Assembly: GCA_035771175.1 (NCBI GenBank)
Contig: CM069593.1
Span: 18,877,956 to 18,941,955 of the forward strand
Reading direction: 5' to 3'
Origin: Paratinospora sagittata
Taxonomy: Eukaryota > Streptophyta > Magnoliopsida > Ranunculales > Menispermaceae
Length of the DNA stretch: 64,000 nt
The notes below the pieces were generated by a model. The model saw only the letters and a program-made list of their open reading frames with translations. It was not told where the DNA came from and did not search any database. Position 1 is the first letter of the stretch. The number at the start of each line of letters is the position of its first letter. Made by a program: the position numbers and the translations under genes. Below are positions 1 to 11,890 of this stretch, piece after piece.

Positions 1-125
1 GCTCCTTCGAGAAATATGTTTAAAAAATAGGTTAGTAAAGTATTACTGCTCTTATAAAAGCATGGAAGGAATGATCTTTAAAGTTTGACCTTTGTTTTAA
101 CGACTGATAACATGTCACTTGGCAG

Positions 126-1134
126 GTCCACGATGGGGTCGTTATTATGTGGGCCCGATCCAGTTTCTTGTCTGTTATGGCGCGGTAGTCGGTTCTACTC
201 TTCTCGGTGGCCAGTGCACGAAGGTGGGTCCCACTCAAAACTTTTCAATTTTTATCAGATGCTCCCGCATGTCAAGTTCATAAACAGAGAAACGAATCAT
301 ACACCATACACCGCTCATGTTGTTCATAAAAAAACCAAAATATACTGAAGCTCTTTGTTTTTGTAGACAATTTACTTGCTGTCGAATCCAAATGGAGGGA
401 TGAAGCTATACGAATTTGTAATAATGTTTGGAGTTCTTCTTCTGATTTTAGCTCAACTTCCTTCATTTCATTCCTTGAGGCATATCAACTTGGTCTCTTT
501 GGTTCTCTGCCTTGCTTACAGCTTCTGTGTCACAGCTGGTTCCATTTACTTGGGTGAGATTAACATCAAATACACCCATCTTTTCACAAAATAGTTAAAG
601 GTCTTTTTTTTTTTTTTTTAACATTCTTGTTGATCTTCTATGACTAAATTATCTATATCTGTGTTACATTACAGGGAATTCCTCCAAGGGTCCACCAAAA
701 GATTACTCTACAACTGGAGACAGTGCAAGCCGTGCTTTTGGCGTCTTTAATGCAATTGCCATTATTGCTACTACATTTGGAAATGGAATCATTCCCGAAA
801 TTCAGGTTTGATTTTCTCCAAATAATAATTCTAATCTTTAGTTCATTATCAACTTGCGGCACTAATTTATGTATTATTAATGAAGGCGACAGTGGCGGCT
901 CCGGTTAAGGGGAAGATGTTCAAGGGCCTGTGTGTTTGTTACACAGTGGTGACTGTAACTTTCTTCAGTGTTGCCATCTCCGGTTACTGGGCATTTGGAA
1001 ACAAAGCAGAAGCAACTGTGCTCAGCAACTTCATGAGAAAAGGAAAGCCATTAGTGCCCAAATGGTTTCTTTTGATCGCTAATCTCTTCACTCTCCTCCA
1101 ATTATCAGCAGTTAGTGTGGTAATTAAGCTCAAC

Positions 1135-1166
<32 letters not shown>

Positions 1167-2099
1167 TTGCAAATAAAGTAAATTACATTTAAAATGACAC
1201 CTTCTTGTTAATTAGATCTTTTATTATAGAGAATGCTAAAACTATTTAAAATATATACTCAAATTTATACTCAACCTGACGTGACAACATACTGCATCAC
1301 CACGTCATAAAAGAGAAAAAAAAAGTAATAAGAGTGTTAAAACGACCTAAGATATACATTCAAATTTATACTCAAGTTGACGTGGCAATACATCACATTA
1401 CCATTACGAGGTCATTAGAGGAAAAAAAAAAAAAACTTTTCACTCACCGTACACTTTATCTGCCTCGATATAATTTTGTGTATATTTTTTGAGTCGTAAA
1501 AATATTTTTTTAAAAAATACTCTTCAATCGTCGTACACGAAATATAATTTTGAATATAATGTTTAACATTTCTCTTTATTATACAAGAGTAATTAATAAA
1601 CTCAAAAAATATAATTGTCGTGTAGTTGCACTCTTTTGCAAGTTAAAATAATATTTTTATAGTACAAATCACACATCAAGTTAATCAACCGATCACCTAA
1701 ATATTTCATTCGACACAGGTTTACTTGCAACCCACAAACGAGGTGTTGGAGAGGACATTTGCAGACCCAAATAGAGCCCAGTTCTCGGCTCGAAATGCTG
1801 TGCCGAGGTTGATTTCGAGATCATTATCAGTTGTAATTTCTACAACAATTGCGGCGATGCTTCCCTTCTTTGGAGACATTAATGCGCTTTTGGGAGCTTT
1901 TGGGTTCATCCCACTTGATTTCATATTGCCAGTAGTGTTCTTCAACTTCACTTTCAAACCATCCAAAACGCAACCAATTTTCTGGGTTAATACCTTGATT
2001 GCAGTTGTGTTCTCAGCATTAGGAGTGCTCGCAGCAGTGGCTGCGGTTCGGCAAATTACTCTCGATGCCAAAACATTCCGTTTGTTTGCTGACATTTGA
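126..2099 (+). CDS. GAT1-like: GABA transporter 1-like amino-acid permease, copy 1 (5' part outside window)
   Basis: Proton-coupled permease of the amino acid/auxin permease (AAAP) family, most like plant GABA transporter 1, expected in the plasma membrane. Visible coding exons: 126-223, 367-553, 675-805, 886-1119 and 1719-2099. All borders are GT-AG, phases fit, and the frame stays open to TGA. They encode the transporter core from a GPRWGRYYVGPIQF segment through several hydrophobic helices, including AISGYWAFGN, LGAFGFIPLDF and FNFTFKPSK, to the end RLFADI. Two upstream coding exons, seen in the neighbouring copy, are not in the window; bases 1-125 are intron. I see no lesion here, unlike copy 2, so this is the likely functional member of the tandem pair. 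The family is confident; the substrate is inferred from remembered similarity to Arabidopsis GAT1, and a related LHT/ProT-type substrate is possible. Confidence 0.85.
1228..1420. repeat. Two diverged tandem units of about 90 bp
   Basis: Within the last intron of transporter copy 1, one unit (about 1228-1316) is repeated at about 1331-1420. Shared pieces are an ATTTATACTCAA block, then TGACGTGRCAA, then CATCAC, then a second ACGTCA-like or AGGTCA element. The intron of copy 2 lacks them, so they arose or inserted after the duplication. They look like old MITE-type sequence; no clear target duplication was found. Confidence 0.55.
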
Positions 2100-2416
2100 T
2101 CGATCATATAGGCACCAATTCTTTAAAGATCGAATATTGCTAGTAGCTACTTGTATTTCAAGCTATTGTATCTTATGAAAGGTTGATAAAATTGTAGGGG
2201 TTCTTCCACCCAATCTCACTAGTCACATAATTTTTTACCACACATTTTGTTACATTAGATGATTTCAAACAATGCAACAACTCTATGTTTTCAAGCGTAT
2301 TACCCAAACATTACTCAATCAATTAGGCCCGTAATATTGAGCTTATTTTGTACAATTTCTTAAAGTGTTTTTTCAAGAAGTGTTGATAGAAAAAAAAAAA
2401 TTGACAAATTAAGCTA

Positions 2417-2560
2417 GTCTCTGTTTAGCTTCTTTTAAAAATAGAAAAATTGTTTTAATTTTCATTATAGTTTGGTTTAAAAGCAAGTGTTGTTAAATGT
2501 CTTCAAGTAGAATTGTTTTGTTCCAAAAGCAATTTATGAATGGTTCAACTAAACGGAACC
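2417..2560. mobile_element. Possible Tourist-like MITE remnant
   Basis: The left end reads GTCTCTGTTTAGCTT. The right end, reverse-complemented, reads GGTTCCGTTTAGTTG. These are imperfect inverted ends around an AT-rich core, and they resemble the ends of the clearer element at 6798-6984. The length is about 144 bp and no certain target duplication is visible. Confidence 0.3.
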
Positions 2561-2742
2561 ATAATATATCCATATGATAATAAAAAGGTTACTATGACTA
2601 AGAATTTATTAGCAAATTAAATACTCTTATATTTTGAAGTTACAGTATAGGGCATGAATTATATGTGTTCTATTATTATTATTCATATATTAAAAAATAT
2701 TTTCTGTTAGAGCTTATAATAGTATTATAATTTAGGTTCTTA

Positions 2743-3113
2743 ATTTTAGAATGTAGGGTGCGTGTGATGATGATCAGTACTATGTTAGTTTTTTCTTTTA
2801 TAAAATGAAAACTGTGGAAAGAAAGAAGGTAAGGTTGACATAAATAGTTGGGTGTAAGTAGACCATTTATACATGTGAAATCAGTGATGTTTAAAAAGGT
2901 GTCTTTCAAGAGAATTGACGAATATTAGTTAGAAGAAGGATTTTAGACTGTAAGGTGCATGTGATGATGATCAGTAATATGCTAGTTTTTCTTCTTTCTT
3001 TATATATATATATATATTAAGAAAAGAAACATGTGGAAAGAAAATAGGTTTGAGATAAATAGTTAGGTATTAGTAGATCATTTGTATAAAATCACTGATG
3101 TCCGAAAAGGTGT
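2743..3113. repeat. Tandem duplication, two units of about 165-175 bp
   Basis: Unit 1 (about 2743-2905) and unit 2 (about 2940-3113) share long stretches: a GTGATGATGATCAGTA block, a TGTGGAAAGAAA block, ATAAATAGTT, and ATCACTGATGTTTAAAAAGG or its variant. Unit 2 has gained a (TA)n tract at about 3001-3018. The duplication lies upstream of transporter copy 2. Confidence 0.7.
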
Positions 3114-3845
3114 CGTAATTAAAAGGGGCCACTATTCCCCAACCACACGTTGGAGTTCCAAAATTATTACAAAAAACACCCATTACTATTTGATATGTAA
3201 TTAAAGGGCATCCAATATATATAATTGGTGATGTGCTGAAAATTTGTGCTAAGAAAATGTGTGAACATCAAAGTTCTATGTTAAAAAAAAAAAAAAAAAA
3301 AACCTTAAATCTATTAAAATACTAAGTTAAATTTATAAAGTTTGTGCATGACAAATTATATTTAAGGTGGGAAGAATATTAGATATTAAACATAATTTAT
3401 TTAAAAAATAATAAATATATCTGTAAAAGCGTTAAGTTATTTAATAAGTTTATGTGTGTGTCTGTAGGAGTGTAATGGTCCATGAACTTAATTATGGTTC
3501 ATATGTATTTCAAAATTTAAAGTATATTTCATATATATTAATTATACCCATGTATCGTATGTTAAAAAAAAGTTCTAACACCCATTATCACTTAGTGAAT
3601 AATATTAAAATGACACCCATTGTATGTTTGACAACATACAATTGTAAAGTTCTGAAAACATGTACGAATAACAAGTAGCTCTCGGGTGCTTTTACTTATG
3701 TATTAATTGTAGATGACCCAACCCAATTGGCAGCTTCACACCAAAGGACGACGTTCTTAATTAATCACTGATAACTGACACAAACGAAAATAGAGATCGA
3801 CAAAACACAAGTCAAGAACAACGGCAACTTGGGTTAATTAACCAA

Positions 3846-3862
3846 TTATATACATATATATA
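3846..3862 (+). promoter_or_regulatory. TATA-type core promoter of transporter copy 2
   Basis: A TATATACATATATATA stretch lies about 105-120 bp before the ATG at 3965. The following leader is purine-rich (GAGAGA, AGAGAAAG). Spacing suits a transcription start near 3880-3900. This is an inference from position and composition only. Confidence 0.4.
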
Positions 3863-5862
3863 GCTTAGATATTTATACCCTTTCATCAATCAGTAGTAGA
3901 GAGATTTAGCTAGAGAGAAAGAAGTAATCGAAGAGAGCGAAGTGATCAGGGCCGAATAGAATTAATGGCAGTTGTGCGATCGAACTCGGTTAATGCAGTC
4001 CATGACGGCAAGGACGAAGAGAAGGCTCACCGCGATCAATTTTCTTCTTCACTTTCTACAGATCATCAACCTCATCATCGTCATCTCCCGCAGAACCAAA
4101 AGAATCTCGATGCTGGTGCCCTTTTTGTTCTCAAGTCCAAAGGTATATATAATACACATATACAAAGTATATAGATCAGTTCTTTCATCACAGCGCTATC
4201 TAATTAGGAAATATATATATATATATATTCTAAGTTACAACTTTCTTTTTCTTTTTAATTCAAAGTTATTTAAGTTTCCAACACCCTACTAGTCCCTTCA
4301 GTCATATGTATAATGAACTTCATTATCTTCACTCAAGATACTTTTAATTAGCTTGTTTGATTGAGCATATACAAGTGATTGAGAAAAAAAAAAAAAAGAG
4401 TAATTAATTAATATGTTCTTTTTAAAATTAAGTAAAGTAAAGATGTGTTACTAAAAATTTGAATTGGGCATACAGGATCATGGTTGCACTGCGGATACCA
4501 TCTAACAACGTCGATTGTGGCTCCAGCGCTGCTGAGCCTACCGTTCGCGTTAGCCTCGTTGAGATGGGCTGCTGGTGTGATCAGCCTCTCGGTTGGAGCT
4601 ATGGTGACGTTTTACTCATACAATCTCATGTCTCTGGTTCTGGAACACCACTCTCAATTGGGAAAGCGCCATCTTCGGTTCGGGGACATGGCTCATGATA
4701 TTTTAGGTATAACTAATCAATATCAGATTAGCTCATCTTCCCATTTGAATTAATTAATTAACATGCATGCATGATGCATGTCATGTGTCACTAGCTATTA
4801 CGTAAAACCTAGTCATTTGGAGGAGGTTGGTAATGACCTCAATCTTATATAAAATCGCCGGCTCGGGTCCCAAGATCATGAGCAGATTTCCACCAACTCT
4901 ATAATTAATGTTTACATTACAATATGATTAACAGAATACACAGTTTTTGCACATATTATATTTATATCTATTAACGCAAAAAGTTATAAAACTCATGGTA
5001 TGACGTTATGAGCATTTTTTTAATTCAATCTTACAAAATATATATATATATATATCTTTTAAAAACCTTATAGATGTTTTTTTAAAATATGATATTGTAT
5101 TTTAGTCATTTAACTTTTTGCTATTACTTTCACATTCTTTCCATTTTTTTAAAGTTTTAATTGACATTTTCTATTTAACTCTTTTATACTAAAAATATAA
5201 TATTTTTCAACAAAATAATAAAAAAACTAAAAAAAATTATAATTATAATTAAAATAATGACGACATGATCTTATTGATGAGTACACCAAGATTCCTTAAT
5301 TTGGAAAGAAAGATTCTTTGGTCAAGTCTTGCTATTGACTTTTTCAAGTTTTGACTAATTTGCGACGTGGCATTGGCAGGGCCAAAATGGGGTCGTTACT
5401 GTGTGGGCCCGATCCAGTTCGCTGTTTGCTATGGCGCGGTGGTCGCCTGTACTCTCATTGGTGGACAGTGCATGAAGGTGGGTTCCACTCTCCCTCGCTC
5501 CAGTTTTTATCCCATGCTCCCGCATGTCAACAGTCTTAAATCGGAACACCAATCATGTACCATTCAACTATTTTTCTTCTTTCTTGTAATGTTTTTTTTT
5601 TCTGTGCTGACAATTTACTTGCTGTCGAATCCAAATGGAGAGATGAAGCTATACGAATTTGTAATAATATTTGGGGTTCTTCTTCTGATTTTAGCACAAA
5701 TTCCTTCTTTTCATTCCTTAAGGCACATCAACTTAGTCTCTTTGGTTCTCTGTCTTGCTTACAGCTGCTGTGCCACAGCTGGTTTCATCTACTTGGGTAA
5801 GATTAACATCAAATACACCCATCTTTTCACAAAATAATTGAAGGATTGTTTGATTTTAATTT

Positions 5863-6160
5863 GATGTTGCCAATGTCGCATTGGCACGGTAATCAAGCCT
5901 CGAGATTTATTTTATAAAGTTAAAGGTTCGCGTCACGATAAGACAGGAAGATTAATAAATACGTTTGTGAGACACTTTATTAAGTTAAAGATTTCTATGA
6001 CATAAGTTTCTTAAAAAGAAAGTATCACACCTGAAGCCACGAGATAGATTGTGGGTCTTGATAGCAAGACCATTCTTGTCAATCCGTTGGTGTAGAATTA
6101 GCGCATTCCTAAAGAACCTAACACCTTATAGGTGGGGGGTGGGTGAAGAAACGAAACTTA
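5863..6160 (+). mobile_element. Old SINE-like copy, family shared with 31815-32140
   Basis: It lies in intron 4 of transporter copy 2 and is absent from copy 1. It shares with 31815-32140 the order GCACGGTARTC, then AGGTTCGCGTC (B-box-like), then GAAGATTAATAAATAYGTTTG, then AAGAAAGTATC, then CCGTTGGTGT. It seems tRNA-derived in layout. The ends are eroded and the borders are approximate. Confidence 0.5.
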
Positions 6161-6765
6161 AGTACATGTTATTTCTAGTCCAAAAAAAAAAAAAAGAATT
6201 TGATACAAAAAAAAGTATATATAAATATACATATACATTCCATAATTAATTTGTATGTGCTACGTTACAGGGAATTCATCGAAGGGTCCACCAAAAGATT
6301 ACTCTGTAACTGGTGATGGTGTAAGCCGTGTTTTTGGGTCTTCAATGCAATTGCCATAATTGCCACTACTTTTGGGAATGGAATCATTCCAGAAATTCAG
6401 GTTCTATTTTATTTCAATTATTATTCTAATGGTATTCATCATGGGCACTAATTAAATTAAATCATGAATGGATTAATGAAGGCTACAATGGCAGCTCCGG
6501 TTAAGGGGAAGATGTTCAAGGGCCTGTGTGTTTGTTACATAGTTGTGATTATAACTTTCTTCAGTGTTGCAATCTCCGGCTACTGGGCATTTGGAAACCA
6601 AGCACAAGGAACTGTGCTCAGCAACTTCATGCAAAATAAGAAGCCATTGGTGCCCAAATGGTTCCTTCTCGCTGCCAACATCTTCACCCTCCTTCAATTA
6701 TCAGCCGTCAGTGTGGTAATTAATTAAGTACTAAGATTTTGAAGGTTAATTTTTATTGAACTTAT

Positions 6766-6767
<2 letters not shown>

Positions 6768-6797
<30 letters not shown>
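6768..6797. repeat. (TA)n microsatellite
   Basis: Fifteen TA units directly abut the left end of the MITE at 6798, which probably used this tract as its target. Confidence 0.9.
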
Positions 6798-6799
<2 letters not shown>

Positions 6800-6984
6800 C
6801 TCTGTTTGGGAGCGCGTTGCGTTCCTACCCGAAAGCGTTTTTCTACCAGCGCAATCAGCAAATGCAAAAGCAAGGGGAGGCAGCTTCACAAAAACGCTAA
6901 ACAATCGAACGCGTGCATGCCAAACACTCAAAAATCGCGTTTGCAAAAACTATTTGAGGCTTCTCCACTCTCCTAAACAGAACC
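6798..6984. mobile_element. Tourist/Harbinger-like MITE, 187 bp
   Basis: Left end GGCTCTGTTTGGGAG matches the reverse-complemented right end GGTTCTGTTTAGGAG at 13 of 15 positions. It is flanked by ATA on both sides, and its interior is unusually GC-rich for the region. It sits in the last intron of transporter copy 2 and is missing from copy 1, so it inserted after the duplication. Confidence 0.65.
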
Positions 6985-7420
6985 ATATTAATGATCACAA
7001 ATCAAACCTCTGGTGTTTAAATGTTCAATTTCAATGCAGGTTTACTTGCAACCCACAAATGAGGTGCTGGAAAGGACATTTTCAGACCCAAGTAGTGCCC
7101 AGTTCTCAGCTCGTAATGCTGTGCCCAGGCTTATTTCGAGATCATTATCAGTTGTGATATCTACAACTATAGCAGCAATGCTTCCCTTCTTTGGAGACAT
7201 GAATGCGCTTTTGGGAGCTTTTGGGTTCATCCCTCTTGATTTCATATTGCCAGTAGTGTTCTTCAACTTCACTTTCAAACCATCCAAAACGCAACCAATT
7301 TTCTGGGTTAACACCTTGATTGCATTTGTGTTCTCTGTATTAGGAGTGCTCGCAGCAGTAGCTGCAGTTCGGCAAATTAGTCTCGATGCCAAGACTTATC
7401 GCTTGTTTGCTAATGTATGA

Positions 7421-8041
7421 TCCATCATATAGTGCAAATACATATATATAAATTATCAATCACCATGCGATTTTAAAGCTGTGGTAGGTATAATATTCTT
7501 GGTATCATGATAGATATGTGTCGTGTGAAGGTGGCTTGAAACGATTGCGCTAGTGATAATCATAACTTTTATCATAATTATCATTATCATATAGTTGTTT
7601 AATTAATTAATCTTGTTTCATTACTAACTCTACCAAGTAACACTAATTGACAATTTCCATTAAAAGAAGCAGAAGTTTCTACCAAGTAAATTTTATAGAA
7701 GAATTACCAGGTGACAACAATTAAATTTAATAAAGAAACTACATAAAACAACCATCATTAATCAACAACAATTAGCAGCTACAAAATCCACCACTAAGTT
7801 CTCTTTTGTTAATTTTTTTTTTTTTTCTAACAATCTGAAACGAAACGTTACAACATCAATTGATAAAATCACAATTCAAATTAGTCTCCTTCATCTGTCC
7901 AGCCAGCTTCCCTATTAGAAGTTAATAATCTAGCACCTAACAGAAGATGATGATACTTCATTTGATCAGTTTTAGATTAAAAGAAAAGTCGAAAAAAAAA
8001 TGGCAAATAGAAAACATGCATGAAGCATACCTTGAAAAATG
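7421..8041. other. Spacer between convergent transporter and AHL genes
   Basis: AT-rich 3' flanks of two convergent genes. I see no gene. A T-run at about 7813-7827 is the only obvious simple repeat. Confidence 0.6.
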
Positions 8042-11000
8042 CTATTCACCCTGCACACACACATTAATATCAGGAGATGGTCTCTGGTCAGCTGGGGATT
8101 CTGAGACCTGCCAGCCAATGTTTTGGGAAGAAGTAGGATTTGGGTTTTCAATATTAGTTGTGATGCTATTATTATCTGCTTCAACTGGGCTTTGTTCCGG
8201 CAAAGTTGACGCAGGTGTCATGCAGGTATCTTCGTGATCAGGTGTTGCTTGAGAGATAGGTCTAGCTGATGTAACTACTAGACCTGGAACACCTGCTGAA
8301 ACTGATTGAGGTGTTAAAGGTTCATGATGGTGTTTAATCTTTTGAGGCTTGTGACTGTTTGGCATGAAGCTTCCCACCACTACCTATGAATCGATTCATA
8401 CCAAATTTTCTATAAGTTTAACATATGCAGAATTAGAAGCAAAAAGCTAAGATGCTGCAAAATGTATTTAGTTTTGTACTTGAAAAAATGGAAAACTATA
8501 AAGATCAGATTGTCAAAAATGCCATGATAGATTAACTGATCAGGATTTTTATAGTTAATGGGAAATCTTGATCATAACAATGTTGAAAATTTTCTGAAAT
8601 TGACAGTTGAGTCACTTTATTTGTAAATATAAGGTAGCAAGATCTTACTTGAATTGGGCTAGCAGCCATCAATAAGCCTGCAACTCCTCCACCAATGACA
8701 CGACCATCAGGGCCAGCCAACGAGACACTTAGCCCACCAGTTCTGCTACGAACACCACCACCAATATCACTGATTGTGAAAGACCCAGATAAAGCCAATA
8801 TTTCAAAGCGGCCCTGCATTAGAAAGAATTTAACAGCGCATTCTCCCCATATCATACTGAAACACAGTAATTCTGTTGCTTTCTGAAAGGATACTGTTGT
8901 GTTTGAGTTCTTCCACTCAAATACATATTTCTTTAGTTTTTTGGTTTTTGGTTTACCCCCAGTGGAAAGTTCTGTTTATTTTGTATCAAAATACAATTGT
9001 TCCAAGTACCAACTCTACAACATATGACTATTCTTTTCGCCATTCATTTTGATAAGTTTAGGAGATTACGTTATTTCCATAGTCAAAAAATGTCTCTATG
9101 TTATTTCCATGCTCAAAAAATGTCTATATCTCCAATATTTCTCCTATAGTTTCCATGATCAAGTTGAAGGAACTCAAGCTAGGAGAAAAAGAAGTAAACT
9201 AGTTAAAGTTAGAAAGATCAAATGGTTTACATATTGCAAGTTAGAAGTAGTTTTGAAAGGTGATAAGAATACAATGTGACACCTAGCATCCTTTGTCCAC
9301 TGCAATACATGATTCCCAAAACAATTCCATACGACTAAGTCACATTTATTTCCTTCTCACTTTGATCCCAAAGTCAAATTTTGATCCAAAATTGAGTGTT
9401 TGGGGTGCAACGTTGAAGTTAAGTACTAGACACAACTAATTTTGACCATTCAAGATATCCTAAGAGAAAGATGACTAATGAACAAACCTCTTTATGGCAT
9501 GAAGATTGGGATCTAATTGGAGATCATCCTTTTTCTTCTCATTCTTTCAGGTTCAATCATCAGATTTTGGTCAATAATTATTCTTTTAATATCATATTTA
9601 GTTATGGTTGAGTCAGTATAGAGTTTAAATTTTGGACTTTTCAGTGGCATTCATATGAAAATAAGCACTAAAAGAGAAAAGGAAAAGAAAATGAGAAGAA
9701 ATCATGAGTGCTTGGAAAAATATCCTCAACTAATCCATTGCATCATGGACTAAAGTGATTAAAACATGAAAGGAAACAAATAATGCTTGTTACGTTTTGG
9801 TGTTTGAAGGGAATCATTGATTCTTAATAAATAATTCTCAAACTAGATAAATTTACTTAATCCCCCCAGGACCCACTTAGTTGTTCTTCTGTTCCTTTTG
9901 AACTCATTTCCCCTTTGACTTCACTCTCCTTTCATTCCCAAGCTTCTACTATTTTCCCTTTCACTTGACTAAAAAGGAAGTTAGACGTCTTTTTCTTGGG
10001 CTTAGGTGATTCTTGAGCCACTTCAATACCAAGTCAATAGTTCCTATCCACATATTAATCATATTTTATCCGCTTGAAGTTCATTTAATGGAGCATGAAG
10101 CTAGTAAGTGCTTAAGTAGGCATGAATGAAAGATTGCATATTACACCAGACACATGGCTGAAATCAAACTACTAAAAAAAATTTTGAGAAGATTCATTGT
10201 AAGATCCCCATGCATTTTAAATAGTTATTTTTAATACTAAAAAGAGTTGAGAACACAATATTAAGGTGCAGAAGAAGGATTGGGATTAAAAGAACCGAAT
10301 ATAATATGGGAAAAGAGAAGAGAAGACTTGCAGTGAAGATGATCATCAGTTCATCAATTTCTTCAGATATATCACATAAGAACACCCAAATCAATAACTT
10401 CATTCTTAATGTAAAGATGTCATATTCATATGTCAAGCCTTCTAGAACATCCAACTAAAAAACCTAAATAAATGAGAAAATAAAAGCATAGTTTGAGACC
10501 ACACCTCATATGTCAAAAAACCACCAGAAGAACCAGGCTGGCGAATGGTGACATTAGAAACAGCTCCATTGGCTGAAAGAATGCAGATCGCTCGAGGACC
10601 CTTTTGGGAAAAAGAGAAGATCTTCGCCGCAACATCCTACAATTAATTATAAAAAATAAAAATAAAAAAAGAGTGAGATTTCATCATGCAATGCAGCATT
10701 TAAAGTTCCATCCACCAAATCTCCCTGTTGGGATTTTCAACAACCTCACTACTGTCACATAAGATATATCATCATATTATATATTATATACGTCACATAA
10801 TACATGTATTACCTCTCCTGTATTTATAGTCACCACGTGAGGTGTGAAGTTCCCTCCTGCTGTATTAAGAACCCATTCACCTTCAAAGTTAAAAAAAAAA
10901 AAAAAAAACTCTATATATTAAACATAACACCAGTGAAAAACTATAGCAGAATCACACAAAATAAAGCCTCTAATCCAAAAGGGCCAAAAAATATCAATAG

Positions 11001-11890
11001 AAGCATTTACTTCAGATTATTTCTAACATTAGGATATAAATTATCAACCAAATCATGCTTTTCTCCCCTATTAATTCCGTCTAACAGCAAGTGTTCTGCA
11101 AACGTTGGCTAGCAAATAAGTGGAAGCTACCCTCTCCTAATAAAAGTGAGAGCGGGAGTATAGTAGTTGGTTCGCATGGTCTCCGTTCAGGCCCCTTATT
11201 TCCTTCGCCGTTGTGTTCACCTTCTTGGCCTTAGTGAGGGTCCCGACTTCTTCTAGCTCGGGTGCCGGACCTTGTGTCAACACTCAAAAATAAAATAAAA
11301 AACAGCAAAGTGTTTTATTCATTCTTCCTCACCTAAATACACCAAATTTTGGGCACTTTTTTTTATCTAAAAGAAAATTTTAAACCCCTAATTATTCATC
11401 ACAAGAAGTTTCATTTCTTACCCAAAATCACAGATAGTAAAACTAAAATCACCTTCAAAAACCCAAAAAACAAATGAACAAAAAAGAAAAGAACCAAAAT
11501 AGAATCATTAAAAACATATGAGATGGGCAACCAAAATTCTCTCTCAGGTGACCTGAGCTTACCGAAAGAAGCGAGAACTTGGCGTCGGCCGGAGCCCGGT
11601 GGCCGCCCTCTACCTCGTTTATTAGAGGAGAAATCAGAAGGGGAAGAGGAGAAAACAGGTGACAGAGCCAAATCCATGGCCACATCTCCATCTGGGCCAT
11701 ACTTCCTTGGCCTCCCTCTTCTCTTCTTGTTGAACATTTCCATATCATTATCTCCACTCCCTCCAATGCCACTCTCCATGTTCATACCCATAGCCATGTT
11801 CATCACCTGTGGAACTGCTACACTTATAGGAGGAGACTCAGACTCAGCATTTGCAAGTGACCCAGAAACCACACTCTCCCTCCCCTCCAT
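8042..11890 (-). CDS. AHL: AT-hook motif nuclear-localized (AHL) protein, 337 aa
   Basis: Nuclear protein that binds AT-rich DNA in the minor groove and oligomerises through its PPC/DUF296 domain to influence chromatin and transcription. Coding exons: 11890-11563, 10859-10813, 10636-10505, 8813-8649 and 8383-8042, with every junction GT-AG and in phase. Hook 1 is RGRPRKYGPDG (about residues 58-68) and hook 2 is RGRGRPPGS (about 92-100). The PPC domain follows (about 111-235), with FTPHVV, GAVSNVTIRQP, GRFEILALSG and VIGGGVAGLL. The C-terminal tail is polar and low in structure. Two different hooks plus introns place it in the intron-bearing, two-hook AHL group. The leader upstream of the ATG is GAA-rich on the coding strand. 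The 0.7-kb first intron holds a SINE (11098-11300). It appears intact. Confidence 0.92.
11083..11315 (+). mobile_element. SINE (11098-11300) with target-site duplication
   Basis: The element begins GCAAACGTTGGCTAG and ends in an A-rich tail. The flanks are AACAGCAAGTGTTCT at 11083-11097 and AACAGCAAAGTGTTTT from 11301, an imperfect duplication of about 15 bp. A second copy at 62697 starts at the same base, which argues for a complete SINE rather than a truncated LINE tail. It lies in intron 1 of the AHL gene, antisense to that gene. Confidence 0.75.

Larger units (their letters stand above)
2100..3964. other. Spacer between the two transporter copies
   Basis: This 1.9-kb AT-rich spacer holds no convincing gene. 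It contains a possible MITE (2417-2560), a tandem duplication (2743-3113), an A-run near 3283-3302, and the promoter and leader of transporter copy 2 (from about 3846). Short reading frames here show no family resemblance. Confidence 0.6.
3965..7420 (+). pseudogene. GAT1-like: GABA transporter 1-like permease, copy 2 (probably broken)
   Basis: Tandem paralogue of the left transporter, with all seven coding exons: 3965-4142, 4476-4706, 5380-5477, 5610-5796, 6271-6400, 6482-6715 and 7040-7420. It starts MAVVRSNSVNAV and ends RLFANV. An intact version would be about 479 aa, near the family length. Two lesions are visible. First, the acceptor before exon 4 is CTG at 5607-5609 where copy 1 has TAG; the 132-bp intron 5478-5609 is a multiple of three without stops, so retention stays in frame. 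Second, exon 5 is 130 nt instead of 131, with one base missing near 6336-6339, which gives TAA at 6357-6359. Everything downstream of the shift still reads cleanly in the correct frame, so decay is recent or the missing base is a sequencing error. Promoter-like DNA precedes it. Family certain; pseudogene status likely. Confidence 0.75.

Noticed and set aside
1721..2107. Minus-strand reading frames over the last exons of both transporter copies (also 7042-7392)
   Set aside because: Antisense shadows of a conserved membrane-protein exon; no independent support.
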